Of a stretch of DNA of 35,327 bases, positions 8,509 to 17,475 are shown piece by piece. Both the position numbers and the translations under genes were made by a program. Origin of the DNA: JBDNJM01 sp041687755 (GTDB lineage: Bacteria > Planctomycetota > UBA1135 > GCA-002686595); assembly GCA_041687755.1 (NCBI GenBank), contig JBDNJM010000104.1, forward strand, positions 1 to 35,327. The letters are read 5' to 3'. How positions within the stretch are numbered: the first letter of the stretch is position 1; the number at the start of each line of letters is the position of its first letter. The notes beneath the pieces are model-generated. The model ran no database searches. It was not told the origin of the DNA and saw only the letters and a program-made list of their open reading frames with translations.

Positions 8509-9858
8509 TCAGCGGTCGCGTTCCCCTGTCGCCACGAGCAGCCCGTCGATCACGGTGCCGATGCAGTGCGACGTCGTCTCGAACGGGTCGCCGTCGAACA
8601 GGGCAAGATCGGCGTCCTTGCCGACCTCGAGGCTGCCGATGCGAGCGTCGAGCCCGAGCATGCGCGCCGGTTCGATCGTGATCGCAGTTAGAGCGGCCTC
8701 GGGCGGGAGCCCCCGGCCGGCCGCCGCGGCCGCCTCGAACAGGACCACTCGGGTGCGCGGCACGTAGGCCTCGTAGCCCGACTGGATGCTGAAGGGCACG
8801 CCGGCCGCGTGCAGCTTGGCCGCGGTCGTGAACCCGAGGTTCTCGGTCTCGCCGCCTGCGCGGTACATGGTCGGGTGCAGGACGATGGGAATCCCGGCGG
8901 CGCGCACGGGCTCGATCACGTCGAGGATCTCGGCGGCTCCGTCGAGCACGAAGCGGGCGCCCTCGAACTCGGCCGCCAAGCGCACCACGGACTCGATGTC
9001 GCGCTGGCGGTGGGCCGTGATCATCAGGGGGAGCTCGCCCGAGAGCACGCGCCCCAAGGTTTCCTTGCGCAGGTCGCGAGCGGGCGGGGGGTCGCCCGCG
9101 TCGGCTGCGCGCTGCACCGCGTTAGCGTGGTCCTGAGCCGCCAGCAGCTCGCCGCGCAGCATGGCCACGGACTTGGCGGGTGTCCCAGGTCCGCCCTCGC
9201 CGCGGGCCGCTTCGGTCAGGCTCGCCACGACCATGGCCTCGGGCACGAGCGCCGCTTCGGCAACCGTGCGACCGCGCGTCTTGACGACCATCGTCTGCCC
9301 CGCGATGAGGGCAGTGGGGGCATGCCCGGTGTGCAACGTCGTGATCCCGAACTCGCGCAGGTAGGCCACCAGCGGCTCGCGGGCGTTGTAGGCGTCGAGC
9401 GCGCGCAGCTCTGGCTGCATGGGCCCGGTGTCGTCGCGCTCGTCCTGGTCGGCGGGCGTGTTGAGCCAGCCGGCGAGCCCGGCGCAGGAGTGGGCATCGA
9501 CGAGCCCGGGCGTGACCACGGCGGCGCGCAGCACCTTGAGGTCGTCCGGCAACTGGATGGCGTCGGCGGCGCCGACGTACTCGATCTTGCCCGCGCGCAC
9601 GACCACGGCGCCCGCCTCAATCGGCGGGCCGGCGGACGTGTGCAGCAGATCGGCCAGCACGAGCAGGTCCCCATTGGGGAGCTCGACGGGGAGTAGGGCC
9701 GGGAGCTCGACGGGGAGTAGGGCCGGGAGCTCGACGGGGAGTAGGGCCGGGAGCTCGACGAGGAGCAGGGCCGAAAGCTCGGCGGGGAGCTGGGTCTGGG
9801 CGGCAGGTGCCGCAGCGGCCAGCAGAAGGACCGTCGACAGGATGCTGGAAACCAACAT
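8509..9858 (-). CDS. Secreted amidohydrolase-like protein, metal site degenerate (second of pair)
   Basis: The 449-aa protein has a signal peptide (about 1-20) and then a PALLPVEL repeat stretch (about 28-61). It keeps the amidohydrolase fold landmarks: VVTPGLVDAH (114-123), a central TIM-barrel region, and the C-terminal IGSLEVGKDADLALFDGDPF. It is clearly paralogous to the upstream gene, but the metal and catalytic positions differ. The HxH motif is HSC (123-125), the HH of the partner is DG (306-307), and the HTDD of the partner is QSGY (359-362). Catalysis is therefore doubtful. The start at 9858 is chosen because its ATG overlaps the upstream stop (TGATG) and gives a proper signal peptide. 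Coupling suggests stoichiometric synthesis with the intact partner. Confidence 0.8.
   Translation of the reverse strand: MLVSSILSTVLLLAAAAPAAQTQLPAELSALLLVELPALLPVELPALLPVELPALLPVELPNGDLLVLADLLHTSAGPPIEAGAVVVRAGKIEYVGAADAIQLPDDLKVLRAAVVTPGLVDAHSCAGLAGWLNTPADQDERDDTGPMQPELRALDAYNAREPLVAYLREFGITTLHTGHAPTALIAGQTMVVKTRGRTVAEAALVPEAMVVASLTEAARGEGGPGTPAKSVAMLRGELLAAQDHANAVQRAADAGDPPPARDLRKETLGRVLSGELPLMITAHRQRDIESVVRLAAEFEGARFVLDGAAEILDVIEPVRAAGIPIVLHPTMYRAGGETENLGFTTAAKLHAAGVPFSIQSGYEAYVPRTRVVLFEAAAAAGRGLPPEAALTAITIEPARMLGLDARIGSLEVGKDADLALFDGDPFETTSHCIGTVIDGLLVATGERDR
9679..9798 (-). repeat. 24-bp tandem repeat inside the second amidohydrolase gene
   Basis: Three identical 24-bp units (starting at 9679, 9703 and 9727) are followed by two diverged units (9751 and 9775). 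Each encodes eight residues of the type PALLPVEL, placed between the signal peptide and the enzyme domain. The exact identity of three copies points to recent expansion. Confidence 0.9.
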
Positions 9859-11210
9859 CAGCGGGCCCCCGCAACATTGGCGCAGCAGTCGGTGAACACG
9901 CGCGCATCGCCGGCGCCGCGGCCGCCCTCGGCGTACAGGGCGTCCTCCGGATCGGACAGGTCGAACACGCGCCGGCCCTCGACCCAGGTCTCCAGGACGC
10001 GCGTGTAGATCGAGAGGGGGTCGCCGTCGAGGACGCAAAGATCTGCGTCCTTGCCGACTTCGAGGCTGCCGATCCGGTCGGCGAGATCTAGCTGGCGCGC
10101 GCCCTCGAGGGTCAGCGCCTCGAGCGCTTTCTCGCGCGACAGGCCGCCGCGCACGGCGAGTGCGCCCGAGCGCAGGAACAGCCGCGAGTCGGTGATGTAG
10201 TCGTCGGTATGGATCGAGAGCCGCACGCCGGCGGCGTCCAGGATCTTCGGCGTGGCGAAGCGCAGGTCGCGGGCTTCTTCTTTGCCGCCCGGGCTGTCCA
10301 CGAGAATGACAGAGCAGGGCACGCCCGCCGCGGCGATCTCATCGGCGACCTTCCAGCCCTCGCTGACGTGATGCAGGACGACGCGGAAGCCAAACTCGTC
10401 GGCCAGGCGCAGCACGGTCACGATGTCGTCGTGGCGGTGGGTGTGGTGGTGGACGATGCGCTTGCCCTCCAGGACCTCGACCAGGGCTTCGAGGGCCAGG
10501 TCCCGGGCCGGGGGATCGACGTCTTCATCGTCGGCGGCGCGCCGCACCTTGTCGCGGTACTCCTGGGCGGCGATGTACTGCTCGCGGACGAGCGCTGCGG
10601 ACTTGGCGCGCGTGCCGGGGAACGGGGCGGCCTTCTGACTGTTCGTCCCGTTGGCCATCTTCAGGCCGCCCATCGGGCTGCCGTCCTCGAAGCGGTAACA
10701 AAGGTCCTCGACGCTGCCCGCGTCGCGGAGCTTCAGGTACACGGTCTGTCCGCTGATCAGGTGCCCGGAGCCGGGCATCGCGTTGATCGTGGTCAGACCC
10801 CCGGCGCGCGCTCGGTGCACGCTGGCGGCGCGCACGTCGACCGAGTCGAGGGAGCGGACCTCGGGCTGGATCGGACCGGAGGCGTCGGCGCCCCAGGGTC
10901 CGCCGACGTGGCTGTGGGTGCAGACCAACCCGGGAAGGATCGTGCGACCGGAGGCATCGAGGGTCCTGGCTCCCTCGGGAACGCTGACATCTCCAGCTGG
11001 TCCGATGGCGGCGATGCGCCCGTCGGTGATCACGAGCGTTCCGGACTCGATTTCCGGACCGCTGATCGGGACTAGGCGGGCCCCGACGAAGGCGATGGTC
11101 CCGGTCGGCTCTTGGAGTGGCGCAGGCGCCGGGGCGAGCCCGGGGGGGGCGAGTTCTTCGCCGGGTGCGAAGGAGAACGCGAGACTGACGAAGAGCGCTG
11201 CACTGAGCAT
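9858..11210 (-). CDS. Secreted metal-dependent amidohydrolase (imidazolonepropionase-like), intact site
   Basis: This 450-aa protein has a signal peptide (1-15) and an Ala/Pro-rich linker to about residue 33. The composite domain follows: LPGLVCTHSH with metal ligands His99 and His101, a second His cluster at 254-258 (HHHTH), His280-His281, and HTDD at 334-337, the expected Asp region. The C-terminal signature IGSLEVGKDADLCVLDGDPL closes the beta-sandwich. The set is typical of secreted amidohydrolases related to imidazolonepropionase; the substrate cannot be deduced. A weak GAGG lies just upstream of the start. The stop overlaps the start of the degenerate paralogue. Confidence 0.87.
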   Translation of the reverse strand: MLSAALFVSLAFSFAPGEELAPPGLAPAPAPLQEPTGTIAFVGARLVPISGPEIESGTLVITDGRIAAIGPAGDVSVPEGARTLDASGRTILPGLVCTHSHVGGPWGADASGPIQPEVRSLDSVDVRAASVHRARAGGLTTINAMPGSGHLISGQTVYLKLRDAGSVEDLCYRFEDGSPMGGLKMANGTNSQKAAPFPGTRAKSAALVREQYIAAQEYRDKVRRAADDEDVDPPARDLALEALVEVLEGKRIVHHHTHRHDDIVTVLRLADEFGFRVVLHHVSEGWKVADEIAAAGVPCSVILVDSPGGKEEARDLRFATPKILDAAGVRLSIHTDDYITDSRLFLRSGALAVRGGLSREKALEALTLEGARQLDLADRIGSLEVGKDADLCVLDGDPLSIYTRVLETWVEGRRVFDLSDPEDALYAEGGRGAGDARVFTDCCANVAGAR

Positions 11211-11316
11211 GGGGGCCTCGACTTGAGGGAGGAGCGATCGGAGTCCGGGTGGCCGAAGCGGCCAGGGCTGCCAGATCTTACGCTCCCGTCCTCGGCGGGA
11301 CCACGCGCCCGAACGT

Positions 11317-11360
11317 CGAGCGCCGCGCGGGCCCCCGACCCGGGGTCCGCGCGGCGCTCG
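11317..11360 (-). terminator. Strong hairpin downstream of the pseudopilin gene
   Basis: CGAGCGCCGCGCGG (11317-11330) and CCGCGCGGCGCTCG (11347-11360) are perfect complements, and the inner bases can add about five more pairs (GCCCC with GGGGT). The hairpin starts about 45 bp after the pseudopilin stop on the minus strand and lies before the amidohydrolase start. There is no U-tract. Confidence 0.55.
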
Positions 11361-11405
11361 CCGCTCAGAAGGTCACCCTGGGGGGCGACCGCTGCGCATC
11401 GGGTC

Positions 11406-11981
11406 CTAGTGGAAGACCAACACGTAGCCATCTTCCCGGCCGATGTCCCAGCGGAAGTTGCCGGTCGTCGCCCAGTCACCGGGGACGCCGCTGTCCATCT
11501 GGCGATCGATCGTTGAGGCGACCTCCTCGGTGATCTTGTCCAGCCACATCATGTTGCCGCTCGTGGCGACATCGATGTTGCCGTCGCCGTCGACGTCAAA
11601 GCCGGGGATCCAGCCGTTGACGTTGACGCGGTTGTACAGGCGCAGGTTGCCGTACGGGTTGGAGGTCTGGTGCGCGAGCGGCTTGTCGATGTACGGACCG
11701 GCCCAGCCGGCCGACGTCTGAATCGAGGACAGGTCGCGGAAGTCGGAGCTCGACGATCCCGGGTATTCGACAGGAAGCAGCCCTGTGTCCGACTGATACA
11801 GAGCGCAGGCTGTGGTCAGGGCTCTCGTCATTTGCAGGATCGCGCTGACCTTGCCCTTCTCCAGCACGGACGAGGAGCGGAAGCCCACGACGCCAATAAG
11901 AATGGAGATGAGCGAAAGCGTAATGATGAGCTCGAGCAGCGAAAAGCCGGCTTGGGCTTTGGGCTTGAAGGGAGTGACCAT
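11406..11981 (-). CDS. Type II secretion/type IV pilus pseudopilin (GspG-like), intact
   Basis: The 191-aa protein has a prepilin leader with cleavage expected at AQAG|FSLLELIITLSL: Gly12 at -1, Phe13 at +1 and the conserved Glu at +5, followed by the hydrophobic helix to about 34. The C-terminal domain includes DVDGDGNID (129-137), a perfect EF-hand/dockerin-type calcium loop. GspG proteins bind calcium, although usually with a different loop. It is longer than a standard GspG (about 140 aa). It is transcribed away from the decayed secretion operon starting at 12212, and unlike those genes it has no lesion. The stop is TAG, showing that TAG terminates translation here. Confidence 0.85.
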   Translation of the reverse strand: MVTPFKPKAQAGFSLLELIITLSLISILIGVVGFRSSSVLEKGKVSAILQMTRALTTACALYQSDTGLLPVEYPGSSSSDFRDLSSIQTSAGWAGPYIDKPLAHQTSNPYGNLRLYNRVNVNGWIPGFDVDGDGNIDVATSGNMMWLDKITEEVASTIDRQMDSGVPGDWATTGNFRWDIGREDGYVLVFH

Positions 11982-12211
11982 GTCGCTGTTGGGGCGGGTC
12001 GATAGATAGCTTCAAAATTTTCGGGAGCGCGATGCGCTCCGCACGTAGCAGCCAGTTCGGCCTGGCGTGAGCCCAGTCTTGAGGGGCCCTCCGGGTTTGT
12101 GCGCTCGGGGGATTACCAGGATTGGGGAGCAATGGGCCGTCCGCAGGGGGCGGCGTGGACGAGAGCCGATACATCCGAACCCTGTGCCCCGCACGCACTG
12201 GTCCCAGTCCC

Positions 12212-13531
12212 ATGCGAAAAATATTCTCGACTCGACAGCACTCCGGCGCGGAGCAGTCCCACGTGCTGAGCATCGGCAGCGGAGCCGTGGAGTGGGTGGA
12301 GCGCGCGGCCCTTTCGAGCGCCGAATCGCACCCCAACTCCCCCGAAGACCTGGCCCAGGCGGCGCATTTCGCGGCTGGCGTTGAGCAGCTCGGCGAACTC
12401 CGGTGCGTGCTCGTTCTACCGGAAGAACGCTTCGCGGTGGCCGTCCACAGCCTCCCCGGCCTGGGCGAGGACGAACTGCGAACCGTGCTGCTGCGCAAGG
12501 CCGCGCAAGACTTGGTACGCACGAGCGCGACACCCTGCACTCGGCCCTGCCCATGGGCGCTACCCCGGATCAGCCGAACGGCGGCGGACTCTGCCTGTGG
12601 GCGATCCGGCGTTCGGAGGTGCACGACCTAGTGCACGCGCGCGGCGGGAGTCGATCATCGTGGAGCGCGTCTTGGCCCGGCGCGGCGGCCTGCTCAGCTG
12701 CGCACAGAATCTGCTAGGGGTCGATAGCGTCCCGTTCATCGTTGCGGCGGTCGAGTCGGAGCGAACCTATCTTGGGCTGGCGCGCGGCGGCGAGCTGCTG
12801 ATGCGGAGCACGCTGGCGCACCGTGTGGACGACGGCATGGCGAGTCATGCGATGAGGCTGGTGCAGGAGCTGCGCAACTTCGGCGGCTTCTGGTTTCGTT
12901 CCGGGCGAGGTGAGGAGCTGGCGGGGCTGGTCGCCGTCGGTTTGGAGTCGACGTTCATCGATGGGTTGGAGACAGCGGTGCACGGAGCCCTCGGCGGCGT
13001 AGAATTCGTTCGCGCAGATCGCCTGCTCGAGGGTCTCGGGCAGCGGCCTCCGCCGGTGCGTACGAACTGGACTTCAGCCTGCGCCCGCTGCCTTCGGCGA
13101 AGCGCATCGGCGCCATGGCCGGCGCCGGTATCGGGAGCGCCCTCGCGCTTGGGCTCGCGCTGCAGTGCGCCTGGTCGAACGACATCGATGAGAGTCGAGC
13201 GGAGCTGGTCGCCCTGCAGCTGTTTCGCGAGGAGTCGCCGAACGTGAGCGATCAGGTGCGGGCCGATCGCGAATCACGAGCGCTGCTCGAGCGACAACTC
13301 CAGGAGCTGCGGGCCCTAACCCGGGGAGGACTGCCGCTCGATGACCTGCTGGCGCTCAGCCAAGGGGCCCTGAGTGGACCGACGCACCGGCTCTCCCTCG
13401 GAGCGACGCCCTCGGTCAACAGCTTCGACGTGACCTTCTCCGCCGAGACGTCCTCGGACACCTCGGCTTCCCAGGGCGCCCTGACGCGGGCCCGGCTGGA
13501 GTTGTACAGCGCGGGCCTGTTCGCGAGGTGA
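12212..13531 (+). pseudogene. GspL/PilM-PilN-like secretion assembly gene, broken by frameshifts
   Basis: A single gene can be followed through three reading frames. The start MRKIFSTRQ leads to KAAQDLV (to about 12515). The frame then changes to give RDTLHSALPMG and LCLWAIRRSEVHDLVHA (to about 12640). It changes again for IIVERVLARRGGLLSCAQN to RADRLLEGLGQ (to about 13040), and again for AYELDFSLRPLPSAKR, a transmembrane helix (about 13115-13170) and a coiled, PilN-like C-terminus ending at 13531. The order of actin-like cytoplasmic half, AYxLDFxLR junction, membrane helix and ferredoxin-like tail is that of GspL or fused PilM-PilN. At least three frameshifts make it non-functional. Its end overlaps the next gene (GTGA). 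Confidence 0.7.
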
Positions 13532-14209
13532 ACCTGATTCCCCCGATCAACTGCCGCGCCCGGCACCAACAGGCCGCTGTTGTTCACGATCGAAGCCAAG
13601 CCGGGAGGGGCGCGATGAGGCGCCTTTCCAACGCCAACGGTAGCCCCGGCTGGGCGCACACGTTGACGATCTTGCCCGCGCTGCTGCTGCCGTTGCTCGC
13701 GGTCGGCTTCACCGTGGAGCACGTCCTGCGACTGGGGAGCCTGAACCGCGAGGTCCAGGTGCTGCGCAAGAAGCTCAGGTTCTCGACCCCCGGCATTCCC
13801 GCGCGGGTCCGGGACCTTGAGCTGTTCGACCGCCACGCGGGGGAGATGCTTGCCAAGCAGCTCAGGCAGCTGGTTCCCGCAGAGCTCGACATGGTGGCGG
13901 TCTACGGAGCGGCACGGCGCGCAGCCGAGTGGACGGACATCGTGCTGACCTCGATCCAGACCGGAACGTACGAGGGTGTGGACGGCGTCGGCACCAGCAT
14001 CGCGTCTCGCGGCTTGTCCCTCATGGGGCGCGGTGACGTGAACCATCTGTCTCAAATTGTGCGCAACCTGCGCGGGCTGGGCTTCCCCTGCGAGGTCAAG
14101 AGCCCTCGTCATGCTGCCCACTGGGGAGTCCGAAGAATCCGTCGAGGGCGAGCTTCCTGTCGTTGCGGACGACCAGATCGAGTGGAGCGATGAATCCTAC
14201 GGGGACTGA
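13528..14209 (+). pseudogene. GspM/PilO-like secretion assembly gene, frameshifted near its end
   Basis: The frame starts either at GTG 13528, overlapping the previous stop, or at ATG 13615, which has GGAGGGG just upstream. A membrane helix (TILPALLLPLLAVGFTVEHV) is followed by a short coiled coil (LNREVQVLRKKLRF) and an alpha/beta domain ending SLMGRGDVNHLSQIVRNL, the pattern of PilN/PilO/GspM proteins. After EVKS (about 14095) the zero frame becomes Arg/Cys-rich nonsense. The other frame gives an acidic, natural-looking tail (ALVMLPTGESEESVEGELPV) stopping at 14207-14209, just past the next gene's start. I infer a single indel near 14095. Confidence 0.6.
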
Positions 14210-15415
14210 TCCGGGCTCCGAAGGCGCGGGCAAGTCGCGTCTCCGACTCGGCGATGCACTGATCGAGAAGTCCGTGCTCTCGCAGGTGCAGCTCAACATT
14301 GCCCTCGAGGAACAACAGCTGGCCCACCGCCCGCTGGGCGAGATCCTGATCGAGCTTGGCTTTGTGCGCCGCGAGCAGATCGCGCAGCTTCTGGCCGAGG
14401 ACCTGGGTCTGGACTTTGTCCGGGCCCGCGACCTGAAGCCCGATCCGCTGTTGATCGCCGGTTTGGACGTCGACTCGTTCGCGAGGTCGGCGCATTCCCG
14501 CTCGGCTACGGGAACGGCCGAATGCAGGTGGCCATGGTCGATCCGACCGACGGCATGAAGCTGCAGTCGATCCGTTCGCGCTACGCCTGCGAGCTCGAAA
14601 TCTCGATGCTCACCGAGGGATATCTTCAGCTGCTCGTCCAGCGGCACCTGCCCGAGCAGCGCGTGGACATTTAGGGGCTCCTGAAGACGGACGCCAAGAA
14701 CGCCAAGAACGCCAAGAACGCCAAGAACGCGGAGGACGAGCGATATCTGCCTATCGAGCGCATCAGGGAGATGCTCTTCGTGGTCGCGATTCGCCAGGGC
14801 GCCACCGACAACCACCTGCATCCCGAGTAGGCGATCACCCGCGTGCGGTTCCGCCTGGACGGCGTGCTGACCCAGGTCGAAAGATTGCCGCGCACGGCCT
14901 CGAATGGCGTGTTCTCGCGCATCAAGATCCTTTCGGATCTGGACATCTCGGAGCGCCGCCGCCCGCAGGACGGTCGCATGCGCATGCGCGTGGACGGCCG
15001 CAAGGTCGACCTGCGCGTTTTGGTGATGCCGCCGGTGTGGGGCGAGAGCGTGGTGGCTCAAGTCTTGGAGCATGCCTCGGGCAGCGTGCCGTTGACCGAG
15101 CTCGGTATCAGCCGCGGGAGCTGCAAGCTGCTGGAGCATGTAGCGAAGCATCCCCACGGCCTGTTCCTGGTCACGGACCCCTGTGCGGGGCGCACGGTGG
15201 TCTCGGAGCTCTTCCCGCCCACCGATTTGATGGCGGCGACGCTCCGGTTCGGGGGAGAGGTGCTTGCCCTGCGTGAGGCGGCGGCCCAGGCCGGATTCGA
15301 GGAGATGATCGAAGTCGGGCGCCGCAAGGTGCTCGCCGGAGTAACGATGGTCCCGGAAGTCCTGCGAGTGAACCGCCGCCAGCGCGTCAGCGAGGAGGAG
15401 TCCCGTGCAGCCTGA
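14190..15415 (+). pseudogene. gspE: gspE/pilB-type secretion ATPase, pseudogene
   Basis: The N-terminal MshEN domain is clear (RLGDALIEKSVLSQVQLNIA; LGEILIELGFV). A frameshift near 14485 is followed in the new frame by FPLGYGNGRMQVAMVDPTDG. In-frame TAG codons occur at 14672-14674 and 14828-14830. After them the ATPase core is recognisable (VRFRLDGVL, SRIKILSDLDISERRRPQDG, VDLRVLVMP). The Walker A position reads VTDPCAGRTVVS instead of the family's VTGPTGSGKTTT. The sequence then jumps almost directly to the C-terminal FGGEVLALREAAAQAGF and VLAGVT..EVLRV, so about 200 residues with Walker B, the Asp/His boxes and the tetracysteine site are missing. It cannot be an active ATPase. Confidence 0.88.
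14693..14728 (+). repeat. 9-bp tandem repeat in the gspE pseudogene
   Basis: Four exact copies of GCCAAGAAC encode Ala-Lys-Asn repeats in the linker between the N-terminal domain and the ATPase domain, a few codons after the first in-frame TAG. Confidence 0.9.
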
Positions 15416-16692
15416 GCTAGACCTGGTCGAACGGGAGATGGAGTCGAACCCCGCGGAGCCAGCGGTCGCCGCGGCCTTCGCGCCGCGCGCGGAACTCGTG
15501 CAGTACGCCTACCAGGCGCGGAGCGCGAGCGGCCAGTGGGTCGCGGGGACCCAAGTGGCCAGCGACGAGCTGGAGCTCGACGGCAGGCTGCACGACAAGG
15601 GGCTGGTGCTGATCTCGGCCAAGCGAGCGAACCGCGCGGCGGGCGCAGGCAGCGTGCGCATGAGCCGGGTCTAGCTCATCAGCTTTGCGTCCCAGCTCAC
15701 CACGATGCTGAAGGCGGGCGGGCCCTTGGTCATCAGCCTGCGGGAGATCCACCAGCGCACGACGTCCAAGAACACTCGGACCGTGGTGGGCGAGATCATT
15801 CGCGACCTGGAGGGCGGCCTCGGGTTCTCCGACGTGATGGAGTCCCACACGCGCTCGTTTTCGATGATCTTTCGCGTCAGCGTGCGCGCCGGCGAGCGCT
15901 CGACGGGACTTCCGGACGTCCTGAAGCTCCAGGCGGTCTGCATGCGCTGGGTGCGCGAGCTTCGCCGGACGACGATTCAGGTCCTGGTCTACCCCGGCGT
16001 TCTGATGTTGGCGATCCTGTTCCTGATCCTCGTGCTGGTGACCTTCATGTTGCGGCGCCTGATGAAGCCGTACCCCGGTGGCGCGGAGGATCTGCTCGCC
16101 CAGACGCGGCAGGTGATGGCTCTGTGCGACTTCATGTCGTCCAACTGGATCGGCCTACTCGTCGTGCTCGCCGGCGCCGGCGCCGTCGCCGCTTGCGCCC
16201 TGGCCCTGCGCCGGCCGGGCGGATGTTTGTCAGTCGTCTGCTGCTGCGGTTGCCGCGCCTCGGACATCTGCTGTCGATGATCTCGACCTCGTGCTTCGCG
16301 AACACAGCTGCCACGCTCTACGAGGCGGGCTGCGACGTCGTCGGGTTGTTCTCGATGGCGGCAGACTCCTGCGGCAACGCCTACATGCGCGAGGCCTACA
16401 TGCGCGCCCTGGCGCGGGTCGAGCGCGGGACGTCCATCACCGAGGCCCTGGAGCGCGAGCCCTCCGTCGACCCAATCCTGATTCAGCTGACGGGGATCGG
16501 AGAGACCTCTGGAGATCTGGGAGGCAGCCTGCGCCACCGCTCGGACGCTTACGACGAGGAAGTTCCGCAGACGGCCAAGTGGGCGCTTTCGCTGATCGAG
16601 CCGGGCGTCCTGATCGTGGGGGGAGCGGTCGTGATGTACGTCCTGCTCGCCGCGCTGCGCTCATCGTGACCCTCTACGAGAAGATCGGCTGA
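15405..16692 (+). pseudogene. gspF: gspF/pilC-type inner-membrane secretion protein, pseudogene
   Basis: It starts at GTG 15405 with GAGGAGG upstream, overlapping the gspE stop. The N-terminus VQYAYQARSASGQWVAGTQV is the normal GspF opening. A TAG at 15672-15674 interrupts the frame just before LISFASQLTTMLKAGGPL, the start of the first T2SF domain. Membrane helices follow (about 15970-16030 and 16140-16200). A frameshift near 16210 leads into the second T2SF domain (RLPRLGHLLSMISTSCFANT; ITEALEREPSVDPILIQLTG; LIEPGVLIVGGAVVMYVLL). A further shift near 16655 is needed to reach the natural-looking end LIVTLYEKIG at 16692. One stop and two indels make it a pseudogene. Confidence 0.85.
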
Positions 16693-16707
16693 GCGGGTAC
16701 CGAAGCC

Positions 16708-17423
16708 ATGAAGCACGCTATTGCACTTCCAGGCGGCTCGCGGTCCGGCGACCGCCGCGCGTTCCCGATCCTCGAGTTGGTGGTCGTTCTAGCCCTGATG
16801 TCGCTGATGACGGGAGCGATTGCGCCCTCGGTCTCGACGATGCTCAAGTCCAAGGCGCGCAAGGCGACCCTGGCGCAGCTCGAGAGCCTCGGTGTGGGCT
16901 CGGTCGAGTACTTGCGGGACACCGGAGGAATGCCTGGAGATGCCGGTGTCCTCGTCGCCGATACGGCGTCCGGCTGGCTCGGGCCGTACGTCTCGACCGC
17001 GGGCACTGACACGATCAGTGGTGGATCTTCGGTGCTGATCGATGCGTGGTCGCGCCCCTGGCAGTTCGCGGCGGCCGGCGATGTGCGGACGCTTACCAGT
17101 GCGGGCGTGAACGGCGCCTTCGGAGGGACCGACGACCTGGCCCTGCAGATCGACATGACCGCCTGCGGCGCTCCTGGACCGACAAGCGCCTGGGCAACGT
17201 GAACACGTCGATCGCGGGTTACAACGCGCTTTACCTGACGACGAATCCGCTGCCGATCGACTGGGCGACGACCGAGTCGCGGTTGGTGACCAACGGTTTG
17301 GTGCCCCCGGGCGGCGCATTCTCGACCGACGGGTTCGGCAACGCGTGGGTGGCAGACCCCGCGGGCGCTGCGCCCGTGATGTGCGTCACATCGACGTCGC
17401 TGCAGCACGCCCCCCCCCGTTAG
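16708..17423 (+). pseudogene. GspG-like pseudopilin, frameshifted
   Basis: The prepilin leader is recognisable: RRA|FPILELVVVLALMSLMTG, with Glu at +5, but the usual Gly at -1 is Ala. The first frame continues to a TGA near 17200 (164 codons). From about 17175 a second frame gives clear pseudopilin C-terminal sequence: NVNTSIAGYNALYLTTNPLP, VTNGLVPPGGAFSTDGFGNA and WVADP, ending at TAG 17421-17423. One indel therefore splits the gene. It is the last gene of the decayed operon. A naturally short 164-aa product is possible but unlikely, because the downstream frame keeps family-like sequence. Confidence 0.75.
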
Positions 17424-17424
17424 G

Positions 17425-17438
17425 CGAGCGAGAGCTCG
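17425..17438. terminator. Small hairpin between convergent genes
   Basis: CGAGC and GCTCG form a 5-bp stem with a GAGA tetraloop immediately after the pseudopilin stop and 38 bp from the hydrolase stop on the other strand. It is short and may be chance. Confidence 0.3.
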
Positions 17439-17475
17439 GCCCAGCAGGAGCCGCTGAGGCCCGCTGAAGCCTTCG

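Noticed and set aside
9861..10038. Upstream extension of the second amidohydrolase to position 10038
   Set aside because: It lies inside the first amidohydrolase gene, is Arg/Pro-rich, and the overlapping ATG at 9858 gives a normal signal peptide.
14672..15674. Three in-frame TAG codons in gspE and gspF, suggesting TAG recoding (pyrrolysine, glutamine or suppression)
   Set aside because: Intact genes here end with TAG (pseudopilin 11406, RAYT 25099, helicase 25221). The same operon also has frameshifts and a large deletion, and the repeat gene at 33114 has TGA as well. Plain decay explains it better.
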